NCBI GenBank assembly: GCA_037200005.1
Contig: JBBCGY010000001.1
Span: forward strand, 1,325,812 to 1,389,811
Length of the DNA: 64,000 nucleotides
Direction of reading: 5' to 3'
DNA from: Alphaproteobacteria bacterium
Lineage (GTDB): Bacteria > Pseudomonadota > Alphaproteobacteria > UBA9219 > RFNS01
Shown: positions 28,822-46,241 of the stretch, piece after piece
Layout of the letters: each line of letters begins with the position of its first letter
Position numbering within the stretch: position 1 is the first letter of the stretch
Position numbers and translations under genes: made by a program
The notes under the pieces: generated by a model
Databases searched by the model: none
Seen by the model: the letters and a program-made list of their open reading frames with translations, nothing else
What the model was told of the DNA's origin: nothing

Positions 28822-29559
28822 ATGCAACCCGCTATTATCGTTAAAGGCCTGCGCAAGGAATATGGCAATGTCGTCGCGGTGGCGGGGCTGGATTTCACGG
28901 TCAAATGCGGCAGTATTACCGCGTTGCTCGGCGGCAACGGAGCGGGAAAAACCACGACCATAGGCATGCTGCTGGGCATATTGCTGCCGACGGCGGGAAA
29001 AATCACCGTCCTGGGCGCGGATATGCTGCGCAACCGTTATGCCGTCCTGCCGGACATGAATTTTTCGTCGCCCTATGTCGATCTGCCGGGACGGCTGACC
29101 TTGCGCCAAAACCTGACCGTTTACGCCCATCTTTACGGCGTGCCGGAGCCGGGCCGGCGGATCGGGGAGCTGGCGGCGGATTTGCAGATCGTCTCATTGC
29201 TGGAAAGGCCCTACGGCCAGCTTTCCGCCGGGCAGAAGACCCGCGCCGCGCTCGCCAAGGCGCTCATCAACCGGCCCAGACTTCTATTGCTCGACGAACC
29301 GACAGCCTCGCTCGATCCCGATACCGCCGACTGGGTGCGCGGCTATCTTCACGATTACCGGCAGAAGACCGGCGCGACCATCCTGCTCGCTTCGCATCAT
29401 ATGGGCGAAGTCGAGCGCCTGTGCGATCATGCCATCATGATGCGCACCGGGGAGATCGCGGCGGAGGGCAGCCCCGCCGAGCTTATTGTCTCCTACGGCA
29501 GAACCAACCTGGAAGAGGTGTTCCTTGACATCGCCCGAAACCGCCGCAATCCGGCCTGA
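28822..29559 (+). CDS. ABC-2 exporter ATP-binding protein
   Basis: 245 residues from ATG 28822. Walker A GGNGAGKTTT (37-46), signature LSAGQKTRAALAKAL, Walker B LLLLDEPTASLDPDTA and the H-loop LASHHMGEVE are all present. Sequence style is that of NodI/CcmA-like ABC-2 exporters. Longer upstream starts exist but have no ribosome-binding site. It overlaps the permease gene by 35 bp if the latter starts at TTG 29525. Confidence 0.92.
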   Translation: MQPAIIVKGLRKEYGNVVAVAGLDFTVKCGSITALLGGNGAGKTTTIGMLLGILLPTAGKITVLGADMLRNRYAVLPDMNFSSPYVDLPGRLTLRQNLTVYAHLYGVPEPGRRIGELAADLQIVSLLERPYGQLSAGQKTRAALAKALINRPRLLLLDEPTASLDPDTADWVRGYLHDYRQKTGATILLASHHMGEVERLCDHAIMMRTGEIAAEGSPAELIVSYGRTNLEEVFLDIARNRRNPA

Positions 29560-30367
29560 AACCACGCGCCACGGCGGCGCGTCGCGCCGCATCCTCGGCA
29601 TGGTGCTGCGGCACTATTACCTGCTGCGGGGATCGATCCCCCGGCTGGTGGAATGGTTCTATTGGCCGATGCTCAATATCCTCATGTGGGGCTATTTGAA
29701 CAAATTCCTGTATCTATCCCGCGCCACGCCGCTGCTGACGTTCGGCATCCTGCTCGGCGGCGCCATGCTGTGGGAAATCGTCATCCGCGGCCAGATGGGC
29801 GCGATGAAAGTCACCTTCGAGGAAATGTGGTCGCGGAACCTGACGCAATTATTCGTCAGCCCCCTGTCGCCGTCGGAATTCCTGGTCAGCCTTGTCGTCA
29901 TCAGCTTCCTGAGCACGACGGTCGCCTTGATTCCCTGCACGATCGCGGCAAGCTGGGTTTTCGGATTCTCGATCTTCGATCTCGGCTGGCAGCTCGGCGC
30001 GTTTTACTTCATGCAGCTCATGACCGGATGGTGGATGGCCGCGTTGATGGCGGCGCTGCTGGTGCGCTACGGCCTCGGCATGGAATGGATCGTCTGGATG
30101 TCGATATGGATTCTGGCGCCGATTACCGGCTGCTATTATCCGGTCACGGTTCTGCCGGAATGGCTGCAACATATTTCCTGGCTGCTGCCGCCTACTTATA
30201 TTTTCGAGGGCATGAGGCAGATTCTGAACCACCAGACTTTCGACGCCATGCTGCTGCTCAAAAGCCTGGGGCTTAATATTCTATATCTGGCCGGATCGTG
30301 CGGGATATTCCTATACGCTTTCGACGCCGCGCGGCGGCACGGCAGCTTGCTGCAGGCGGGGGAGTAA
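29525..30367 (+). CDS. ABC-2 exporter permease
   Basis: About 280 residues with six hydrophobic segments and ABC-2 motifs (GGAMLWEIVIRGQMGAM, WILAPITGCYYPVTVLPE, YIFEGMRQIL). The likely start is TTG 29525, preceded by GAGGTG; an ATG at 29600 (MVLRHYYLL) is the alternative. Partner of the ATPase just upstream; the exported substrate is unknown. Confidence 0.88.
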   Translation: MTSPETAAIRPETTRHGGASRRILGMVLRHYYLLRGSIPRLVEWFYWPMLNILMWGYLNKFLYLSRATPLLTFGILLGGAMLWEIVIRGQMGAMKVTFEEMWSRNLTQLFVSPLSPSEFLVSLVVISFLSTTVALIPCTIAASWVFGFSIFDLGWQLGAFYFMQLMTGWWMAALMAALLVRYGLGMEWIVWMSIWILAPITGCYYPVTVLPEWLQHISWLLPPTYIFEGMRQILNHQTFDAMLLLKSLGLNILYLAGSCGIFLYAFDAARRHGSLLQAGE

Positions 30368-30376
30368 GCGATGTCC

Positions 30377-30393
30377 CCTTCCCTGAGGGAAGG
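30377..30393. terminator. Hairpin between the converging ABC permease and rpoC genes
   Basis: CCTTCCC-TGA-GGGAAGG is a perfect 7-bp stem in the 59-bp gap between two converging stops. There is no T-run after it on either strand, so intrinsic termination would be weak. Confidence 0.4.
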
Positions 30394-30426
30394 TTACACC
30401 GCTTTGCTCATCCATCTTATGCTTAA

Positions 30427-34620
<4,194 letters not shown>

Positions 34621-34636
34621 TTATCTCAAACCGGCA

Positions 34637-35656
34637 TCAGCCGACTGAAGCAACATTGGATTGAATAGCACGAATGGGCGGCGCGCGATCCACCCGAACC
34701 GGCGCGACAACAGACTGTTGCATGTTAGCATTGGCGGCCTCACGGCGCGCCGCCACGGCTTCCTGCATGGTTTCCGACGCCCCAAACAACATCTGTATGC
34801 CGGGCACATGCTGCAGCGACATGACTGCCCAAGCAGGCAATTTTACCAACGCCACGTCTTGCGGCTTGTTACCTTCAGAGAAGGTCGTCGCATAACCACT
34901 AACGACGCCTCTGCTCTTCCCGACAAAATCACGCAATTCGTCTGCGGACTGTTTCGAAGAAACTGGCGGATTGATAGCCATGCGAACCAGTACGGTCTTT
35001 GCTGCCGATTGGGCTACGCGTTGTACGGCTTCCGATATGAAGACCTCTTGATTTGGCACAGACGGCGCAGAAGCCGCCATCGACGCCACCGGCGAAGACC
35101 TTTTGACTTCGGATATCTCTTCGGTGACCTCGAAGTCGAAGGCCGGATCTTCTTTTACAGCCGTCTGGACGGGCGCAACGGCAACAACCGATGCGGCCTT
35201 AGGCCGGTCGACTTGGAATGTGATGCCATGCGCGGCGTCTGCCACCATGTCCTGCCAGCCGGAGACGGAACGGTCGATTTCCGACATATCGGCCTTGCCC
35301 TTATTGTTCATCGTCAGAACAGGAAATTCGGCAGGCGCTGACAATTCCTTCACCCGGCCCCACTGCGCAAACCCTTCCATTTTGTCCAAGGGTATTTTCA
35401 TATGGAGCAGTTCGCGGGCTTCGCCGTTGGGATCCTGCACACTTCCATAATTGACGAGGGTGGCGCCTGTATCCTGCGCGTACTGCTGCACCTGCCACAA
35501 GGTCATCTCCGGCGTTACGCCTTCCTTGGGCCGCAACTCGACAACGACGGGCGCCGCCCAATTGGGCATGACGCCATCGTTCGCAATCGTCAGATTGAGG
35601 ACGAACTCCGCCATCCTGGCGGAATAAGGCACTTCTCGCTTTTCTTGCGTAGCCAT
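34637..35656 (-). CDS. Unrecognised 339-residue protein encoded between rpoB and rpoC
   Basis: I recognise no family. ATG 35656 (MATQEKREV) is chosen because GGGAGGGG sits 8 bases upstream; an ATG two codons earlier is too close to it. No signal peptide, membrane segment or cysteine. Layout: an alpha/beta-looking region (about 19-105), a Pro/Ala/Ser-rich linker (about 150-205), a second alpha/beta-looking region (about 220-290) and an Ala/Gln/Arg-rich tail. Residues 53-105 and 238-290 align without gaps over 53 positions with shared Tyr, Lys-x-Pro and hydrophobic pattern, suggesting an internal duplication. It is 21 bp after the rpoB stop and 43 bp before the rpoC start, same strand, and base use matches its neighbours, so it must be expressed with RNA polymerase. 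A role with RNA polymerase is inference from position only. Confidence 0.85.
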   Translation of the reverse strand: MATQEKREVPYSARMAEFVLNLTIANDGVMPNWAAPVVVELRPKEGVTPEMTLWQVQQYAQDTGATLVNYGSVQDPNGEARELLHMKIPLDKMEGFAQWGRVKELSAPAEFPVLTMNNKGKADMSEIDRSVSGWQDMVADAAHGITFQVDRPKAASVVAVAPVQTAVKEDPAFDFEVTEEISEVKRSSPVASMAASAPSVPNQEVFISEAVQRVAQSAAKTVLVRMAINPPVSSKQSADELRDFVGKSRGVVSGYATTFSEGNKPQDVALVKLPAWAVMSLQHVPGIQMLFGASETMQEAVAARREAANANMQQSVVAPVRVDRAPPIRAIQSNVASVG

Positions 35657-35677
35657 GATCATCCCCTCCCTGTTCCG

Positions 35678-39946
<4,269 letters not shown>

Positions 39947-40227
39947 GAGCGTCCCTACGTCCGGCATCGCCACAAAGGCAATGCGCAAGTCATCGATATT
40001 CGCTTTCCGAGCAACCAAGCAAAAATTTTTGCTGAAAAATCGAAAGCAAAAAGCCGCGCAGGCGCGTGACCGTTCCCGATCCAGCACCGCTGCGTGGTTG
40101 ATTTTATGCTTCAGCTGCTCATAAGTCGGTGCAATATCGCGAATCTTAGGGGTCTGCGCAAGGAGAATCTTGATCCCTATAAAGATTCTATGTTCCAAGG
40201 CGTTCATTTAAGATTTTTGGAGGCGAC

Positions 40228-40245
40228 CGCATATATACTTATGCG
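40228..40245. promoter_or_regulatory. Inverted repeat in the rpoB leader
   Basis: CGCATA-TATACT-TATGCG, six perfect pairs around a TA-rich centre, overlapping a possible -10 (TATATA) for rpoB on the minus strand. Could be an operator. Confidence 0.3.
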
Positions 40246-40263
40246 TGTGAGCTTCCTAAAAAG

Positions 40264-40277
40264 CGCGGAATTCCGCG
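40264..40277 (-). terminator. Palindromic hairpin with T-run upstream of rpoB
   Basis: CGCGGAATTCCGCG, followed on the minus strand by CTTTTTA, has the form of an intrinsic terminator (5-bp GC stem, AATT loop). It lies about 320 bp before the rpoB start, so on that strand it could only act as an attenuator or stop antisense transcription from the right. Confidence 0.35.
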
Positions 40278-40473
40278 AAAATTCAACCAAGGCTTGCCAT
40301 AACTTGATTTGTCTCCCAGGCAAAATTCATGTATAAACGGCCTTTCCATGAGGTAGTTTGAATGGATCGGCAGAAAAGCCATCTTCAGCCTTCAGATTCT
40401 TTCGCAACCGCGCGCTGTACCCGGCCAAGAGCGCCGGATTTTGGCTCCGCCTTATCAAAGTCCGGCGGCGGCA

Positions 40474-41247
40474 ATGAGCAGTAAATCGAACCCTCCGCGA
40501 CTGCTTGCGTTATCTTCCGATCCTGAAATTATCATTCACGAAACCGACATTCTCTCCCTGCCACTAAGATATCAGAGAATTATAAGTGATTTCAAAGAGA
40601 TAGCTGTAGCCATTGCCAAGCAAGCCAAACAAAAAACTCCTATCTATGAATTTTACGATTTGCCCGACGACCATACGCGCATGAGGGAAATGCTGGAAAA
40701 AAGCGTCCTTGGCCAGCAATTGCTGGCCCATGGCGGCGAACGCGCGATACCCGTACTCATGGCTTACGCCAAGAACAAGACCAGCATTCTCGGCTGCTAC
40801 GATACCGTGGAAGACGGCATCGTCGTCGTCAACAGCGGCGATGTCGAGAATGCCATAACCGAAGGGCATGAGCTGGCGCACTCTCAAATTCCTGAAAATA
40901 CAGGGGCCGCGCAACGATTATAAGGACAAGGGAACGCTGGCGGGGCCTGCTTACGGCATCCTCAATGAAGCCACGGCGCTGGCTAGCGATCATATCGTTA
41001 AGCGGCAGATCGAAAACGCCCTCATCAGCCCAAAGAAAGTGCCGCTGTCTCGCGAAGAAATTTACGCGAAGCGCGGCAAATTTTTGTCAATGTCACCACC
41101 GATGAAGCGGAAGCCCGGTCATGCGTGGGGGACTATCTGGTTGACAACAAGCTGGCCTATCCTCAACCGAATGCCTTGGTCTATGTCGAAAGGGAGTTCG
41201 GCGCAAACTTTGTCGACCGCGCGATAGCGATATGGAGCAACGGTTAG
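40474..41247 (+). pseudogene. Putative zinc metallopeptidase with HELAH motif (two frameshifts)
   Basis: Starts MSSKSNPPRLLALSS (ATG 40474; an upstream in-frame TTG at 40441 is possible). A HExxH zinc motif is visible as EGHELAH, followed about 33 residues later by GILNEATALASDH, where the Glu can serve as third zinc ligand as in gluzincins. The frame breaks just after HELAH (near 40887, one extra base) and in a T-run near 41083 (one missing base). Corrected, it runs to TAG 41245-41247, about 257 residues. No signal peptide, so probably cytoplasmic. No specific family recognised; peptidase activity is inferred from the motif. Confidence 0.65.
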
Positions 41248-41256
41248 AAATTATAG

Positions 41257-41720
41257 TCAGTCCGCCTTGATCGCGAAAACCGCCTCGACTTCCACTGCTG
41301 CGTCGAGCGGCAGCGAGGGCGCGCCGACGGCGGCGCGGGCATGGCGGCCCGCTTCGCCGAACACCGCGAGCATCAGTTCGGATGCGCCGTTGACGACTTT
41401 CGGATGATCGGTGAAATCCGGCGTGCAGGCGACGAAGCCGCGAGCCTCACGACCCGCGCGACTTTCTCAAGACTGCCGAGCGCCGCCTGAGCCTGCGCCA
41501 AAAGATTGATCGCGCAAAGCTTCGCCGCTTCCTGTCCTGTGGCGATATCGACTCCCGCGCCCAGCTTGCCGGTGAATTTCACCTTGCCGTCCGCCGACGG
41601 AATCTGGCCGGAGACGAACAGCAGATCGCCCGCGCGCACGAAAGGCACATAGGCCGCGACCGGAACGGGCGGCGTGGGCAATGTGATGCCGAGTTCGGCA
41701 AGGCGGTTGGCGATGGTCAC
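41257..41720 (-). pseudogene. RidA/YjgF-family protein (one frameshift)
   Basis: GTG start at 41720 with AAGGA upstream. Reads [62 protein letters not shown]; after one missing G near 41450 it continues [20 protein letters not shown] to the stop at 41257. This is the longer RidA-like subgroup. RidA proper hydrolyses reactive enamine/imine intermediates of PLP enzymes; subgroup members may differ. Converges on the metallopeptidase gene with 9 bp between stops. Confidence 0.82.
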
Positions 41721-41763
41721 GGTGGCTATCCTTAGGGGACACAATACGAAACGATAACTGCTT

Positions 41764-44085
41764 CTACTTCTCCACGAGCGCTTTTTTCTTGCCGATTTTT
41801 TCTTCCCGCTCTCCGCCTTGATCTCCGGCGCGTCGGGATAGGAGAAGCTTAGCTTATCCGCTTTCTCGTCGAGGCCGATCAGCACCGCGCCGCCCTTGGC
41901 CAGCTTGCCGAACAGCAACTCGTCGGCCAGCGGCTTTTTGACTTCCTCCTGAATGACCCGCGCGAGCGGGCGCGCGCCATAGAGCGGATCGTAGCCCTTC
42001 TTGCCGAGCCAGCGCCGCGCCGCGTCGGTCAGTTCGATGGTCACGCCGCGTTCCGCCAGCTGGCCTTCGAGCTGAAGGATGAATTTATCCACCACCCGGT
42101 CGATGACATCCATGCCGAGCGCGTTGAATCCGATAACGGCGTCGAGCCGGTTGCGGAATTCGGGCGTGAACATGCGATTGATCGCTTCTTTGTCCTCGCC
42201 CTCGCGATGTTCGCGGAAAAAGCCGATGGCGGGCTTGGCAAGATCGGCGGCGCCCGCATTCGTGGTCATGACCAGGATGGCATTGCGGAAATTGACCGAT
42301 TTGCCGTTATGGTCGGTGAGCTTGCCGTGATCCATGACTTGCAGCAGCACATTGAACAAATCGGGATGCGCCTTCTCGATTTCGTCGAGCAGCAGAACGC
42401 AATAGGGATGCTGATCCACCGCGTCGGTGAGCAGCCCGCCCTGATTCGAAACCGACATAGCCCGGCGGCGCGCCGATCAAGCGGCTGACCGCGTGGCGCT
42501 CCATATATTCCGACATGTCGAAACGGTGCAGTTCGATACCGAGCGATTTCGCCAGTTGCCGCGCCACTTCGGTCTTGCCGACGCCCGTCGGCCCCGAGAA
42601 CAGATAGCAGCCGATGGCTTCTCGGCTTCGCGCAGCCCCGCCCGCGCCAGCTTGATGGCGGCGACCACCGCCCCGATGGCCTGATCCTGCCGAAGACCGC
42701 GTTCTTCAAATCTTGTTCCAAATTCTTCAACACCGCCCGGTCATCATGATTGACGGTTTTGGCCGGAATGCGGGGCGATCTTGGCCACGACCGCTTCGAT
42801 ATCCTTGATGCCGAGCGTGCGCTTGCGCTTGCCGGGCGGCAGCAAAGCCTGCGCCGCGCCGCTTTCGTCGATCACGTCGATAGCCTTGTCGGGCAGCTTG
42901 CGGTCATGGATGTAGCGCGAGAAAGCTCCACCGCGCCCTTGATGGCGTCGGCGGTGTAATGAACCTTGTGATGGTCTTCGTAATACGACTTCAAGCCGTT
43001 CAGAATCTTGATCGCGTCCGCACTGTCGGCTCGTTGATGTCGATTTTCTGGAACCGGCGCACCAGCGCGCGATCTTTTTCAAAGTGGGTGCGGTATTCTT
43101 TATAAGTGGTCGAGCCGATGCAGCGCAGCGACCCGGACGCCAGCGCGGGCTTGAGAAGATTGGATGCGTCCATCGCCCCGCCCGACGTCGCTCCCGCGCC
43201 GATGACGGTATGGATTTCGTCGATGAACAAAACGGCGCCCGGCATCGACTGCAATTCCGACAGCACGTTCTTCAGCCGTTCCTCGAAATCGCCCCTGTAT
43301 CGCGTGCCTGCCAGCAACTGCCCCATATCGAGGCTGTAGATCACGGCGTTCGCCAGAACCTCCGGCACTTCGCCGCGAATGATGCGCCGCGCCAGCCCCT
43401 CGGCGATGGCCGTCTTGCCGACGCCCGGATCGCCAACCAGCAGCGGATTGTTCTTCTGGCGGCGGCACAGGATTTGCGCCGTGCGCTCGACCTCGGCGGC
43501 GCGGCCGATCAGCGGGTCGATCTTGCCCTGCTTCGCCTTCTCGTTGAGATTCACGCAATAGGCGTCGAGCGCGTCCTTACCGCGCCGGACCACGCGCTCG
43601 GCTTCGGCGTCTTCGTCGGCGCCGCTGGCCGAAGCGGAGGCGAAGCCGCCGCCCGCCACCTTGGTGATGCCGTGCGAGATGTAGTTCACCGCGTCGAAGC
43701 GCGTCATGCCGTGATTTTGCAGGAAATAGACGGCGTGGCTTTCGCGCTCGGAGAACAGCGATACCAGCACGTTCGCGCCCGTCACCTCCTCGCGTCCCGA
43801 CGACTGCACATGGATCGCCGCGCGCTGCAGCACGCGCTGGAAGGCGGTCGTCGGCTTTGGATCGGCCGTGTCGGGCGCGAGGGTGCCGAGGCCGTCATCC
43901 AGATGCTCGATAAGCTCGGCGCGCAGTTTTTCGATATTAAGGCCGCAGGCGCGCATGACCGCGACGGCGTCCTGATCCTCGGTCAAGGCCAGCAGCAGAT
44001 GCTCGAGCGTCGCGAATTCGTGACGCCGCTCATGCGCGAATTGCAGCGCCCGATGCAAGGTTTGTTCGAGATTGCGCGCCAGCAT
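41764..44085 (-). pseudogene. clpA: ATP-dependent Clp protease ATP-binding subunit ClpA (several frameshifts)
   Basis: Starts [20 protein letters not shown] (Clp N-domain). The first AAA+ module is intact: [36 protein letters not shown]. Then come frame changes near 43018, 42925, 42765, 42690, 42620, 42453 and 41795; the second AAA+ module is readable in pieces ([38 protein letters not shown]) to the corrected C-terminus KKALVEK and TAG at 41764. ClpA unfolds substrates for ClpP. The start is 3 bp after clpS. An essential-type reading frame broken seven times without other damage points to sequence error. Confidence 0.9.
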
Positions 44086-44088
44086 GAA

Positions 44089-44424
44089 CTACTCCTTTTC
44101 CATCGTGCATTGCAGGGGATGCTGTTTCCGCCTCGCGGCGTCCATGACCTGCGTGACTTTCGTTTCGGCGACTTCATGCGTATAGACGCCGCACAGCCCC
44201 ACGCCGCGCTGATGAACATGCAGCATGATGCGCGTCGCCTCCTCCCGGTTCTTGCCGAAAAAGGTTTCCAGAACCTGAACCACGAATTCCATCGGCGTAT
44301 AATCGTCGTTGAGCAGCAGAACTTTATACAAAGACGGCTTTTTGGTCTTCGGCCTGCTTTTGACGGCAAGACCGGCAGCGGGATCGTCGCGGTCGTCGGG
44401 AAGATGCGGTTTCTTCGGGGCCAT
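44089..44424 (-). CDS. clpS: ATP-dependent Clp protease adaptor ClpS
   Basis: 111 residues from ATG 44424 (MAPKKPHLP). It binds the ClpA N-domain and delivers N-degron substrates. The N-degron pocket motif [35 protein letters not shown] and the terminal EKE are present. It forms the usual clpS-clpA pair. Confidence 0.96.
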   Translation of the reverse strand: MAPKKPHLPDDRDDPAAGLAVKSRPKTKKPSLYKVLLLNDDYTPMEFVVQVLETFFGKNREEATRIMLHVHQRGVGLCGVYTHEVAETKVTQVMDAARRKQHPLQCTMEKE

Positions 44425-44499
44425 GGGGCCGATTATAGCAGAATCCGGAGACAAATCGAGGGCAAATAAGGGCGCGAAATCCCCGCTTGACTGGATATC

Positions 44500-44520
44500 A
44501 TCCCGCTACAATAGTGGGAT
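44500..44520 (+). promoter_or_regulatory. Inverted repeat upstream of the 105-residue gene
   Basis: ATCCCGCT-ACAAT-AGTGGGAT pairs over 8 positions with one G:T wobble. It lies directly after TTGACT (44487-44492) and 25 bp before the ATG at 44545, so it is either an operator overlapping the promoter or a leader hairpin. Confidence 0.35.
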
Positions 44521-44544
44521 AAATCCTTTCATGAGGAGTTTGCC

Positions 44545-44862
44545 ATGCAGGCAAAAACCATACTTTTCCAAACGACCCCGGAGCAGCGCGTCCAGATTCC
44601 CCCCATCGCCCTTGAACTGCGCAGAAGCGGCCAAGCGGCTTCTTTCGTGGAAAGCGTCATGGAGGTGGCGGGCGGCGATCAGGGCGTATTCGATATGCTG
44701 TCGCTGTGGAAACAAGCTAAAACCGAGCAGGATCGCGGCGCGGCGCTTGCCGATCTCAAGGATATGGTGCTGAACTATGGGCATGAGGTGCCGGGCATGC
44801 CCGCGCCGAAAGTTCCCAAGACGACATTCAGCCCGCGCGGCGACATCATCCAGAACGACTGA
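44545..44862 (+). CDS. Hypothetical protein, 105 residues
   Basis: Not recognised. ATG 44545 with GAGGAG upstream. The protein is soluble: MQAKTILFQTTPEQRVQIPP, a helical middle (SFVESVMEVAGGDQGVFDML) and a Pro-rich tail ending SPRGDIIQND. It is followed after 15 bp by rsfS, where many genomes have nadD, so it is probably co-transcribed with rsfS and rlmH. Confidence 0.7.
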   Translation: MQAKTILFQTTPEQRVQIPPIALELRRSGQAASFVESVMEVAGGDQGVFDMLSLWKQAKTEQDRGAALADLKDMVLNYGHEVPGMPAPKVPKTTFSPRGDIIQND

Positions 44863-44877
44863 CAGGAGTAAAATAGC

Positions 44878-45390
44878 GTGGCTAAAAAAACGCCGGTGAA
44901 ACCGGCCAAGAAATCCTCCGCCAAATCTTCCGCACCAAAGAAGACAGCGAAGAAGAAGATTCCGGCAAAATCCGCCAAACTTCTTGCCGCCAAAAAACCC
45001 CCGGCGAAAAAACCGGCGGCCAAAGCGGCGAAGGCTAAGGCCGCGCCCGCCAAATCCGGCAAGCCGGAGCAAATCCGCGATATCGTTCTGCATGTCCTGG
45101 AAGACCGTCAGGCCGATCAGATCATCACGCTGGATTTGCGCGGCAAAAGCAGCATGGCCGACTATCTCATCATCGCTTCGGCGCGCGCCGCGCGGCAAAT
45201 CGGGGCCATCGCCAGCCTGATCCGCGAGGAACTCGCCAAGCTCGGCATCCGCCAGGTGCGCAGCGAAGGCGTCACGCAAGGCGACTGGGCGCTGGTCGAC
45301 GCGGGCGACGTGATCCTCCACCTGTTCCGCCCCGAAGTGCGGAAATTCTACAATATCGAGCGGATTTACGGAGCGGACGCGCCGGAATGA
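44878..45390 (+). CDS. rsfS: Ribosomal silencing factor RsfS with Lys/Ala-rich N-terminal tail
   Basis: 170 residues from GTG 44878 (GGAG upstream). The C-terminal 110 residues are RsfS: HVLEDRQADQIITLDLRGKS, MADYLIIASARAARQ, GDWALVDAGDVILHLF and FYNIERIYG. RsfS binds uL14 and blocks subunit joining in starvation. The first 60 residues are unusual: a low-complexity run of Lys, Ala and Pro (PAKKSSAKSSAPKKTAKKK and similar) resembling a histone H1 tail, likely to bind RNA or ribosome. The stop overlaps the rlmH start. Confidence 0.93.
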   Translation: MAKKTPVKPAKKSSAKSSAPKKTAKKKIPAKSAKLLAAKKPPAKKPAAKAAKAKAAPAKSGKPEQIRDIVLHVLEDRQADQIITLDLRGKSSMADYLIIASARAARQIGAIASLIREELAKLGIRQVRSEGVTQGDWALVDAGDVILHLFRPEVRKFYNIERIYGADAPE

Positions 45391-45833
45391 AACTCGAAAT
45401 CCGCGCCATCGGCAAATTGCGCGGCCCGCTGGCGGAGATGTTCGACGAATATCGCAAGCGTCTCGGCAAAGACCTGACCTGCCGCGAATATGAAGCGCCC
45501 AAAGGCTTGACCGGCGCGGCGCTGAAGAAGAAAGAGGCGGCGTTGCTGCTGGCCGATCTGCCGCCTTATCCCGTCATCGCGCTCGACGAGCGCGGCAAAG
45601 ACGAAAGCAGCGCGGCATTTGCCGAAAAATTCTCCAAATGGCATGAGGTGGGCGGCGCGACATTTCTGATCGGCGGCGCGGACGGGCATGACGACAGCGT
45701 GCGCGAACGCGCCGATCATCTTTTATCGCTGGGGAAGAAAACCTGGCCGCATCTGCTGGCGCGGGTGATGCTGGCCGAGCAAATCTACCGCGCCCGGCAA
45801 ATTTTGGCGGGGCATCCGTATCATCGGGAATAG
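45387..45833 (+). CDS. rlmH: 23S rRNA (pseudouridine-1915-N3)-methyltransferase RlmH
   Basis: 148 residues, SPOUT methyltransferase. VIALDERGKDESSAAFAEK, FLIGGADGHDD (AdoMet-binding loop) and the C-terminal RVMLAEQIYRARQILAGHPYH are diagnostic. ATG overlaps the rsfS stop. Acts on assembled 70S ribosomes. Confidence 0.97.
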   Translation: MKLEIRAIGKLRGPLAEMFDEYRKRLGKDLTCREYEAPKGLTGAALKKKEAALLLADLPPYPVIALDERGKDESSAAFAEKFSKWHEVGGATFLIGGADGHDDSVRERADHLLSLGKKTWPHLLARVMLAEQIYRARQILAGHPYHRE

Positions 45834-45835
45834 TA

Positions 45836-46150
45836 TTACTTACACACCGGCGTGAACGTCACCGGGCCTTGGGAGCCTTGCAGCGTCACAGGGCGGGCAG
45901 GTTCGGCTCGACAGGCGGCGGCAATGACATCAGCTTGCTGATTCTCGGCCTCTCGTTGAAGGCCGGGCTTCGCTGCCTGGTATCCAACGACCGCCCCAAG
46001 CGCCACAGAAACAACGCCAGCAGCAATAGACTTCCAGCGATTTGGAGCAGATATATCTGGGATATAGAGGTTCTCAACAGGATGGTAAACCTTGTTACCC
46101 CCTCTACGCGTTTCAACAAGCGTGGCACTCTCGGCAAAAACTTCAAGCAT
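45836..46150 (-). CDS. Small single-span membrane protein with ENLYIP motif (copy 1)
   Basis: 104 residues from ATG 46150 with GGAGATAATA upstream. Layout: short polar N-terminus, VENLYIPDISAPNRWK, one transmembrane segment (SIAAGVVSVALGAVVGYQAA), then a polar tail with two cysteines (AACRAEP, PVCK). It resembles the protein at 51731-52008, which has the same ENLYIP motif, a Trp-Lys before the membrane segment and the same AVVG-GY pattern. Its stop is 3 bp from the converging rlmH stop. Family and function unknown. Confidence 0.7.
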   Translation of the reverse strand: MLEVFAESATLVETRRGGNKVYHPVENLYIPDISAPNRWKSIAAGVVSVALGAVVGYQAAKPGLQREAENQQADVIAAACRAEPARPVTLQGSQGPVTFTPVCK

Positions 46151-46241
46151 TATTATCTCCGTGTTCTGAAAAACAGTTCGTCCAAACGCACACAGCCACT
46201 GTAGATTGCGTCCGGTGCGCCAACAACGCATTTAAATAGTT

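Larger units (their letters stand above)
39947..40473. other. Gene-free leader between rpoB and the divergent metallopeptidase gene
   Basis: 527 bp with no convincing coding sequence. It is more AT-rich than its surroundings and must hold the promoter for rpoB. It contains the inverted repeat CGCATA-N6-TATGCG (40228-40245) and the perfect palindrome at 40264-40277. A weak minus-strand promoter can be drawn (TTTAGG, 17 bp, TATATA) across the first repeat. An 80-codon plus-strand frame at 40094-40336 has no ribosome-binding site. Confidence 0.5.

Noticed and set aside
40094-40336. An 80-codon plus-strand frame in the rpoB leader
   Set aside because: No ribosome-binding site, unnatural composition, and it crosses the palindromes of the regulatory region.
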